Positions 38,877-44,713 of a stretch of DNA of 45,854 nucleotides are shown in pieces. The first letter of the stretch is position 1. Each line of letters opens with the position of its first letter. A program made the position numbers and the translations under genes. The notes under the pieces were generated by a model, which saw only the letters and a program-made list of their open reading frames with translations, searched no databases and was not told the DNA's origin. The DNA lies in IMG/VR virus record IMGVR_UViG_3300005663_000011, positions 1-45,854 of that record; one strand, 5' to 3'. The stretch is from a virus.

Positions 38877-39343
38877 TTAAGCGTATTAAATTAACACAGG
38901 GCAAATTTGCATTAGTTGACGATGAAGACTTTGAATGGCTTAACCAGTGGAAATGGTGTGCGGCTTGCAGCAAAGACCATTGGAATGCCTGTCGTGGCCA
39001 AGGGGTTCTTATGCACCGTGTTATTATGAATGCTCCCAAAGGATTACAAGTCGACCACAAAAACCACAACGGTTTGGACAATCAACGGTATAATTTAAGA
39101 TTGGCTACTCAATCGCAAAACAATTGGAATCGCAGAGTATTGCCGAAAGGCAAGTCGAAATACAAAGGCGTTTTTCCATCTTGTTTGAAATCAAGGCCTT
39201 GGGCGGCTTCAATTAAACTCAATAATAAATCAACTTTTTTGGGCTACTTTTTTGCGGAGAAAGAAGCTGGCCTTGCTTATGACGAAAAGGCATTAGAACT
39301 GTTCGGTGAATTTGCGTGTATAAACTTTCCAGAAGACAAATAG
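38873..39343 (+). CDS. HNH-AP2 homing endonuclease
   Basis: 156 aa, ATG at 38873, overlapping DUF1353 by 4 bp. HRVIMNAPKGLQVDHKNHNG, then LDNQRYNLRLATQSQNNWN is an HNH core (H, H, N-R-x-N-L-R). From about 100 on KYKGVFPSCLKSRPWAASIK, FLGYFFAEKEAGLAYDEKAL is an AP2 DNA-binding domain. A mobile endonuclease that can spread between phages. Confidence 0.85.
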   Translation: MIKRIKLTQGKFALVDDEDFEWLNQWKWCAACSKDHWNACRGQGVLMHRVIMNAPKGLQVDHKNHNGLDNQRYNLRLATQSQNNWNRRVLPKGKSKYKGVFPSCLKSRPWAASIKLNNKSTFLGYFFAEKEAGLAYDEKALELFGEFACINFPEDK

Positions 39344-39348
39344 TATGA

Positions 39349-39402
39349 GTAAGCCTCGCCTACGACAAGGAGGTCAAGGGCGAGGTATTTAAGGAGCCAA
39401 AA
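39349..39402 (+). pseudogene. Possible remnant of an AP2-like gene end
   Basis: A frame just after the HNH-AP2 stop reads VSLAYDKEVKGEVFKEPK before a stop near 39402, resembling the AGLAYDEKALELFGEF ending of the neighbour. A 7-bp inverted repeat CCTCGCC/GGCGAGG (39354-39385) sits in it. It may be chance. Confidence 0.25.
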
Positions 39403-40076
39403 TGAAGCTAATAGCCATATCCGGCAAAAAACAGAGCGGAAAGACAACGGCGATTAAAGATTTACAGAGCAGGATAGATGTTTGTGAGGTCTTGAATTTC
39501 GCAGATTGTCTAAAAGAATTAGTGTTCAGCTACTTTGCTGCGCCTACAGAAGAGTATAAACATACTATACACGAACCGTTTATGACCGAAGAATCCAAAC
39601 AACTCAAACACCCCTGTGGCAAGACTTATAGAGAACTACTTCAGATTATAGGCACTGATATGTTCAGAGGATTATGGCCTGAGATATGGATTGAAAACTA
39701 TAAGTTCAGGGCGGGAATATTATGTACTGATTACCCCCAAGAGCTTACAATACTTACTGCCGATGTCAGATTTCCTAATGAGGTCAAGTGCATACAAGAG
39801 TTAGGCGGTCACGTTATCAGGTTATTAAGAAACCCCTTTGGCGATAAGCATGAATCAGAAACGGCATTGGATTTAATGGAACGATTTTCATTGGACGGCG
39901 GTGTAGCAGTCCACTGCATACCATCTAATCCGGAAGATGATAATTATGAGGGACAAGTACGACTTTTAGACAATCTTAACATAAGATTTGACGCCGTTCT
40001 CGACAATCGAAATATGAATATTCCAGAACAGAACAAGGCCGTAATAGAACTTATCAAGGAAAGAAAGTGGCTATAG
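39402..40076 (+). CDS. dNMP-kinase-like P-loop protein
   Basis: 224 aa, ATG at 39402 after TTAAGGAG. The N-terminus AISGKKQSGKTT is a Walker A loop. LQIIGTDMFRGLWPEIWIEN and TADVRFPNEVKCIQELGG match the deoxynucleoside monophosphate kinase fold of phages, whose DVRFxNE segment binds the substrate. It would supply dNTP precursors. Substrate specificity is not shown by the sequence. Confidence 0.75.
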   Translation: MKLIAISGKKQSGKTTAIKDLQSRIDVCEVLNFADCLKELVFSYFAAPTEEYKHTIHEPFMTEESKQLKHPCGKTYRELLQIIGTDMFRGLWPEIWIENYKFRAGILCTDYPQELTILTADVRFPNEVKCIQELGGHVIRLLRNPFGDKHESETALDLMERFSLDGGVAVHCIPSNPEDDNYEGQVRLLDNLNIRFDAVLDNRNMNIPEQNKAVIELIKERKWL

Positions 40077-40083
40077 AAAGGAA

Positions 40084-40473
40084 ATGGCTATGGAGATTAA
40101 ATTCAGGGATGGTTTATGGTATTTTGCTCACCCGTACACTTGCAAAGATGAAGATGGTAACTATGTTTTAGGTGGCGAAGAAGCTAATTTCAGACTATGT
40201 TGTTATAGGGCAGCACAACTAATAGAGCGGGGATTTGTGATTTACGCACCTATAGCACACACACATCCTATACACCTTAGTTACCCGCAGTTTGTAGGTC
40301 AATCGGTACACGATATGTGGTATGAACTTGACAATGCCTTTATTCAAGCTGCTGGATTTACAGGCATTATACTCGCACCGCTATGGGAAACGTCAAAAGG
40401 ATGTATTGCTGAGAAAGAAATGTTTGAAGGGCTTGGTCGAGAAATTAAATACTTTGATGATGTGATTGTTTAA
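40084..40473 (+). CDS. DUF1937-like, nucleoside deoxyribosyltransferase fold
   Basis: 129 aa, ATG at 40084. WYFAHPYTCKD, FRLCCYRAAQLIERGFVIYAPIAHTHPI and GIILAPLWETSKGCIAEKEM follow the DUF1937/Ndt-like order, with the conserved E at the C-terminal helix. It sits beside the kinase-like gene, so a nucleotide-metabolism role is reasonable. Confidence 0.75.
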   Translation: MAMEIKFRDGLWYFAHPYTCKDEDGNYVLGGEEANFRLCCYRAAQLIERGFVIYAPIAHTHPIHLSYPQFVGQSVHDMWYELDNAFIQAAGFTGIILAPLWETSKGCIAEKEMFEGLGREIKYFDDVIV

Positions 40474-40512
40474 GAGAATACTGGACGCTGACTTTGAGGC
40501 AGAAAGGGAGTA

Positions 40513-40926
40513 ATGAAAAAGGAAATTAAGAAATTACAGGAACAAATATCAGCACAAGAACAGCAAAGGGTTGGTATTGGCGAAAAGATTCAACGGCTCA
40601 AATCCAAAATGTACCAATTAGAAGTTGACCCAAAAATGCAAGCTATGATAGGCAAATGTTTCAAATGTCGCAATAGTTATGGCGCAAATCAAAAAGATTG
40701 GTGGCTATATTCCAAAGTTATAGACTACGAACCGCAGAATAAATTACTTGTAGTTTGCACTTATCAACGAACATCTATGGACAATATAAATATCTGGATT
40801 AAAAGGCCAATATTTTCAATAAGCCCCTTAGATTATCGCCTATTTGAAGTTCCAATTACCACCAAGCAATTTGATGTTTGCTTAAATAGGGCAATCGAGG
40901 AATTGGAGAAAATGAAAGAACTATGA
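40513..40926 (+). CDS. Coiled-coil plus beta-domain protein
   Basis: 137 aa, ATG at 40513 with AAAGGGAG. Residues 1-35 are coiled coil. IGKCFKCRNSYGANQKDWWL, then IFSISPLDYRLFEVPITTKQFD matches a recurrent phage domain of unknown role. Same layout as the protein at 33481. Confidence 0.55.
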   Translation: MKKEIKKLQEQISAQEQQRVGIGEKIQRLKSKMYQLEVDPKMQAMIGKCFKCRNSYGANQKDWWLYSKVIDYEPQNKLLVVCTYQRTSMDNINIWIKRPIFSISPLDYRLFEVPITTKQFDVCLNRAIEELEKMKEL

Positions 40927-41090
40927 ACTGCCATCTCTGCCATAAGCCCACAGCCCTGACCGAGACAGAGCTTGCCAGACTTGGTACAAAGCTGGCCTGT
41001 GCCGACTGTGCCGTAAAGATAGCTGAACAGATTGAACTATATGTTAAAGTATTTAAGGAATGGAAAAATGGAACGAAAAAAGGTTTATGA
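40923..41090 (+). CDS. Zinc-ribbon microprotein
   Basis: 55 aa, ATG at 40923 overlapping the previous stop by 4 bp. CHLCHKPT and CADCAVK with about 20 residues between them. Overlaps the next gene by 23 bp. Confidence 0.5.
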   Translation: MNCHLCHKPTALTETELARLGTKLACADCAVKIAEQIELYVKVFKEWKNGTKKGL

Positions 41091-41361
41091 ACTAATTGAT
41101 GGCGAAAGAGATTATCAAGATGAAAAATGGCTAAAGTTTTTCGGTTGTCCCCGCCCCGAAATTGACTGCGACCATTCAGCTGCAGACTGGCTTGGTTATA
41201 TCAGATACACAGCACACAAGGCCGATGAAACCCTATATTTCTTGAATAAGGGGGATACATTGGCGCATATCCGTAAAATAGCTGCTCTGTGCGTAGCTTG
41301 TATGGAACACAATGAAACTGAACCAAGAAAGGATTCTAATGGAAGCACAAATAACACGTAG
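41068..41361 (+). CDS. Conserved phage hypothetical protein
   Basis: 97 aa from the ATG at 41068 after AAGGAA. ELIDGERDYQDEKWLKFFG and HIRKIAALCVACMEHNE match a common phage hypothetical pattern (ERDYQDxKW ... RKxAALxVACMExH). No known chemistry. Confidence 0.65.
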   Translation: MERKKVYELIDGERDYQDEKWLKFFGCPRPEIDCDHSAADWLGYIRYTAHKADETLYFLNKGDTLAHIRKIAALCVACMEHNETEPRKDSNGSTNNT

Positions 41362-42127
41362 GTGTAAAAACAAGGCCGTGCGCTGGTTTGGCTATCCTGA
41401 TATTCATTTCCCCGACCAAGATGAAGAAGCCCTTGCCGTAGCTGAGGCCGCGCAAAGAGAATTTAAGCCCGAATTAGTGATAGTTGGAAACGATATGCTC
41501 CAGGCCACGCCTTTTTCAAGATTCGGTAATCAGACCATTGAAGAGTCTGTGGCAAAGGACTTCAAGGAAACCGAACTTGACCCTGCCAATGCCTTTATAG
41601 ACAGGGTACAAAAACACACCGACTTTACCTATTTTCAAGAAGGCAACCACGATGCCCACATAGAGAGATGGGCTGTCCAGCACGGCAATGGTGCAGTGTC
41701 GGTGTTTAGTCTAATCTCGCCGAGAATAAATTTGAGTGAAGGCAGGAAAGATTTTCTCTATATAAAACAGGGTAACAATGTCCAGCTTCATAAAAATTTA
41801 ATCTGTGTCCACGGCTGGTCGTATAGTATCCATTGCGCCTCTCTCCATAGAAGGAAAAGTCCATTCCAATCAGTGATATTCAACCACGCCCACAGAATGC
41901 AGTCCGATACTCTAACCTATCCGGCTTCGGATATGCCCACTACAGCCATGTGTGCAGGGTGTCTTTGTAAGAGAATACCAATGTATAAGCACGATGGCAA
42001 CCCTACGGGCTGGACTCACGGCTTCTGGGTGGCTTATGTGGGTCGTGATTCGTTTACTATGTATTCAGTAATTATAAACAAAGGCAGAGCGATTTTGCCA
42101 AATGGAAAAGAAGTTAAGGTTGTATGA
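41339..42127 (+). CDS. Calcineurin-like metallophosphoesterase
   Basis: 262 aa from the ATG at 41339 behind AAAGGATT. Motifs in order: YPDIHFPDQD (D-x-H), VIVGNDM (GND), FQEGNHDAH (GNHD), CVHGWSY (H) and FNHAHRM (H-x-H), which is the dinuclear-metal set of the calcineurin fold. It could act as a phage phosphatase or nuclease. Substrate unknown. Confidence 0.8.
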   Translation: MEAQITRRCKNKAVRWFGYPDIHFPDQDEEALAVAEAAQREFKPELVIVGNDMLQATPFSRFGNQTIEESVAKDFKETELDPANAFIDRVQKHTDFTYFQEGNHDAHIERWAVQHGNGAVSVFSLISPRINLSEGRKDFLYIKQGNNVQLHKNLICVHGWSYSIHCASLHRRKSPFQSVIFNHAHRMQSDTLTYPASDMPTTAMCAGCLCKRIPMYKHDGNPTGWTHGFWVAYVGRDSFTMYSVIINKGRAILPNGKEVKVV

Positions 42128-42151
42128 ATTTGAGGATTAAAGGAGAATAGA

Positions 42152-42352
42152 ATGGAAGACTGGAACAGCCCATACGTTGAAGCTTTAACCAAGGCCAATC
42201 GCAAACTCGAAGGCGAGGTCTTGGACTTGAGGGGTGAGAATGAGAAGCTGAAAGAAACGTCTAAGGCACAAGGCAAAGAGTGTGAACTTAGACATAACCT
42301 TTTATGTGAAGTATATAGAATTGTCGATGAATATTTTTCAACTGAACCCTAA
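42152..42352 (+). CDS. Small coiled-coil protein, paralogue-like to 42588
   Basis: 66 aa, ATG at 42152 with AAAGGAG. ALTKANRKLEGEVLDLRGEN and EKLK; the DL-x-GENEKLK block is shared at DNA level with the gene at 42588, so a duplication is likely. Confidence 0.5.
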   Translation: MEDWNSPYVEALTKANRKLEGEVLDLRGENEKLKETSKAQGKECELRHNLLCEVYRIVDEYFSTEP

Positions 42353-42365
42353 AAGGAGAACAAAG

Positions 42366-42584
42366 ATGGCTCAAGCATACATTCAGCGACACGATGGAGA
42401 ATGGATTGATGTTACTGATGGGCAATTACTTGCTTGTTGTGATTGTGGCTTGATACACAAAGTAGAATATGCTATATTAGATGGTAGGATATTAAAAAGA
42501 GCGTTTCGTGATAATCGAGAAACAGCGTATCGGCGCAATACAAAAGATGTTAAGAAAAGCATTTGTAAGTTGAAAGGAGAATAG
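42366..42584 (+). CDS. CCDC motif phage protein, paralogue of 29780
   Basis: 72 aa, ATG at 42366 after AAAAGGAG. QLLACCDCGLIHKVEYAI, then AFRDNRETAYRRNT is the fuller form of the CCDCGL-H-x-V ... RDNRxTAxRR family of small phage proteins. The CCDC and His could bind zinc. Function unknown. Confidence 0.7.
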   Translation: MAQAYIQRHDGEWIDVTDGQLLACCDCGLIHKVEYAILDGRILKRAFRDNRETAYRRNTKDVKKSICKLKGE

Positions 42585-42587
42585 AAA

Positions 42588-42959
42588 ATGAATTTAATGG
42601 AATTTCTTATAGCATTAAAAGATACCGAGGGAACAAGTTGGTCTGATGATGATATTAAGAGGTGGACAAAAGAACTCTTCCGGCTTCAAGCCAAATTAGA
42701 AGTGGCAGAGGAAGATGTGGCAAGAGTAGAACGGAATTACAAAAATAGATGTGAAATAACCGAGGATTTGAAAGCCCAACTCTCGGATTTGAAGGGCGAG
42801 AATGAGAAGCTGAAAGATGAGGAATTACGACTTTTGCGCCGGATTGAACAGTTGATTATAGAAAAGTATACACTGGAGGAATATAAGCGCAAACAAGAAA
42901 AATTAGATGAAGCTAATTTTGAAGTATTAAAACAATTGGCTCAAGAAAATAAAGAATGA
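42588..42959 (+). CDS. Coiled-coil protein
   Basis: 123 aa, ATG at 42588, 3 bp after the previous stop, with AAAGGAG. Continuous heptads from residue 25 on (LFRLQAKLEVAEEDVARVER and LSDLKGENEKLKDEELRLLR). Probably a long helical dimer; paralogue-like to 42152. Overlaps the next gene by 4 bp. Confidence 0.55.
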   Translation: MNLMEFLIALKDTEGTSWSDDDIKRWTKELFRLQAKLEVAEEDVARVERNYKNRCEITEDLKAQLSDLKGENEKLKDEELRLLRRIEQLIIEKYTLEEYKRKQEKLDEANFEVLKQLAQENKE

Positions 42960-43174
42960 AAAACGTCAGACTACGAGAACAAACAGAGAAGCCCCTCCAG
43001 GACTATAACCCTGACCAGCCCAGCCGGCTCAAAAGGCGTGTAGAAGCTGCAAGGGACAAGCTGGAGGTCTTTCCTGTGGTTAAGCCCAAGTTAGAATGTA
43101 AGTCTTGTAAATGGAAGCACGAATGCGTGAACTTTGGAAAGATTAGGGATTGTCTGCAGTTTGAAAGGAAGTGA
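42956..43174 (+). CDS. Small basic protein with Cys motif
   Basis: 72 aa, ATG at 42956 (ATGA overlap). Helical basic middle, then LECKSCKWKHECVNFGKIRDCLQF, a Cys cluster. No family was recognised. Confidence 0.5.
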   Translation: MKNVRLREQTEKPLQDYNPDQPSRLKRRVEAARDKLEVFPVVKPKLECKSCKWKHECVNFGKIRDCLQFERK

Positions 43175-43177
43175 AAG

Positions 43178-43393
43178 ATGAATTGGTTAGACGAAGAAGT
43201 AGAGTTTTATGATTTTATCTGGACAGATGGTGTGGATGCCTGTTCTGAATGTATAACCGATGAACTATTTGAAGATTTCCAAAAGGGTGGCGATAAATTT
43301 GAAAAAATGAAATCGGTGATTCTTAAAAAGTTTCCTACAAAGGAAGATGCAATAAAGGCGTTTCTTGAGAGCCATCAAGTTTCAAGCAATTAA
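43178..43393 (+). CDS. Last rightward gene, small acidic protein
   Basis: 71 aa, ATG at 43178 after AAAGGAAG. Acidic, with EVEFYDFIWTDGVDACSECITDELF and a C-terminal AIKAFLESHQ. It converges on the leftward Band-7 gene (stop at 43424) with only 30 bp between and no clear terminator. Confidence 0.5.
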   Translation: MNWLDEEVEFYDFIWTDGVDACSECITDELFEDFQKGGDKFEKMKSVILKKFPTKEDAIKAFLESHQVSSN

Positions 43394-43423
43394 ACCTTAA
43401 ACCCCTTTAGTTTCTGTATATTT

Positions 43424-43927
43424 TTAATTGCAGATATTTCTTATCGGGATTACAGTGGCGTATTCAGCCACATTGACATCTATTATCTCAATACCGTATT
43501 TAATCTTGGCTTCATCCAAGTCATTAACAACATCTTCAATAATGTCCTCGCAATTCAAAACAGCAGAAGCCGAGACAGCTAATCTAAAAGCGTTCATAGC
43601 ATCTTCTTGAAGATTACCAGCTACATCAACATTATTAAGTAGTGCTATTTTAGGGCTGGTTATTCTATAAAAAACAGAACCGTTAATGACATAAGTTTTG
43701 CCATTTTGGGCAGTTAGGGTTTGGTTTGGCAAATCTACCTTATTCGTAGATATTGAAATAGTAAGAATTTTGGTGATTATTGGCCAATAGAATCTATACC
43801 TGCCACCGTATAGGGTAGTAACATATCTGCCGAACCGGAGAATTACTGCACCTTTGTCTGGGCTTATTGTTTTGAACCGTGGCAGGAATTGTAACAGATT
43901 ATATAAAAATTCAATCAGATATTCCAT
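43424..43927 (-). CDS. Band-7/SPFH-domain protein
   Basis: 167 aa. The N-terminal LIEFLYNLLQFLPRFKTISPDKGAVILRFGRY is a short membrane-associated segment followed by the Band-7 opening (PxxGAVxxRFGRY). YRFYWPIITKILTISISTNKVDLPNQTLTAQNGKTYVINGSVFYRIT and a helical end follow, in the order of stomatin/prohibitin/HflK domains. It lacks the long C-terminal coiled coil of the bacterial family, so it is a minimal SPFH domain. Last gene of the late operon, overlapping the lipoprotein gene by 17 bp. A role in membrane microdomains, lysis timing or exclusion is inference. Confidence 0.75.
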   Translation of the reverse strand: MEYLIEFLYNLLQFLPRFKTISPDKGAVILRFGRYVTTLYGGRYRFYWPIITKILTISISTNKVDLPNQTLTAQNGKTYVINGSVFYRITSPKIALLNNVDVAGNLQEDAMNAFRLAVSASAVLNCEDIIEDVVNDLDEAKIKYGIEIIDVNVAEYATVIPIRNICN

Positions 43928-44075
43928 CTAACTCCCATGTGAATTCTATACCAACGCCATCAGATTTACCTTTTGTTTCTTCATATTTGTCTTGTGATGT
44001 CCACGCACTAACAGTCATAGAGTCAGGAAGGCTACAGCTAGCAAACAAAAACAAGATTATTATGAGCCATTTCAT
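43911..44075 (-). CDS. Small lipoprotein
   Basis: 54 aa, ATG at 44075. MKWLIIILFLFASCS is a lipoprotein signal with lipobox FASC. The mature peptide is polar (SLPDSMTVSAWTSQDKYEET). It overlaps the 82-aa membrane gene by 4 bp and the Band-7 gene by 17 bp, so all three are made together. A spanin-like outer-membrane role is possible. Confidence 0.6.
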   Translation of the reverse strand: MKWLIIILFLFASCSLPDSMTVSAWTSQDKYEETKGKSDGVGIEFTWELDGISD

Positions 44076-44320
44076 TCCGGCAACCGTTCCAGAATCGCCT
44101 TGAAGCCAGCTTCCTGTCTCTTATCAATCTGGTCAAGACGGTACTTAATCAAGGGTATGGCCTGCGCTGGTTTGCAGCCGGTCTCATCTAATCTTACGAC
44201 CTCTTTAGCTATGGCCTTGGTATCGGCCTGCTGTAATGCCCAGCCAGCTACACAGGCGGCAAATATAACCGCCGAGGTGATTATCAAATGGATTAACCTG
44301 AACCCGTTATTTTTTGGCAT
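44072..44320 (-). CDS. Small inner-membrane protein with a helical tail
   Basis: 82 aa. Residues 9-29 (LIHLIITSAVIFAACVAGWAL) are a membrane helix followed by a charged helix (YRLDQIDKRQEAGFKAILE). Together with the lipoprotein it resembles an inner-membrane / outer-membrane spanin arrangement, although it is short for one. The next gene overlaps it by 14 bp. Confidence 0.55.
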   Translation of the reverse strand: MPKNNGFRLIHLIITSAVIFAACVAGWALQQADTKAIAKEVVRLDETGCKPAQAIPLIKYRLDQIDKRQEAGFKAILERLPE

Positions 44321-44492
44321 CTTTCTTTTCCTTTGGTTTTACTGGTTCTTTTATCTCTATGGCTTCGGCAATTACTATAGCAGTTCTCATTGTAGCAAAA
44401 ACTTCATTGGTTGTACCGCCGGCAAGGCGGGCATTGAGACACAAAGCCAGTATCATATTCTTGGTTTGTAAAGAATCTACTTGAATTTCCAT
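44307..44492 (-). CDS. Small protein after the fibre genes, unknown
   Basis: 61 aa, ATG at 44492 with GAAAGGA. Contains ILALCLNARLAGGTTNEVFATM and a Lys/Glu C-terminal run. No family was recognised. Confidence 0.5.
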   Translation of the reverse strand: MEIQVDSLQTKNMILALCLNARLAGGTTNEVFATMRTAIVIAEAIEIKEPVKPKEKKDAKK

Positions 44493-44503
44493 AAGAGTCC
44501 TTT

Positions 44504-44698
44504 CTATTCCAGTTCCGTTATTGTTTTATTTCGTACCAGTATTCTTTTGGCTACCCCATCATAGTGACGCAGTCTATATCTGATATGGCCAAGGATTTCC
44601 TGCTCAAAATCAGCTTCGGTCATTGGTTCACCGTCCTCATTTTTGTTATAAGGCAAGGATTTTAGTTCTTCCGATGTTAATGGCAGGTCTATTATCAT
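44504..44698 (-). CDS. Small acidic protein after the fibre gene
   Basis: 64 aa, ATG at 44698, 15 bp after the fibre stop, with AAAAAGGAC. MIIDLPLTSEELKSLPYNKN and FEQEILGHIRYRLRHYDG. It could be a fibre-assembly helper by position; no family was recognised. Confidence 0.5.
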   Translation of the reverse strand: MIIDLPLTSEELKSLPYNKNEDGEPMTEADFEQEILGHIRYRLRHYDGVAKRILVRNKTITELE

Positions 44699-44713
44699 TA
44701 TGATGTCCTTTTT

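Noticed and set aside
43394-43423. Bidirectional terminator between convergent transcripts
   Set aside because: The 30-bp gap is AT-rich but contains no inverted repeat.
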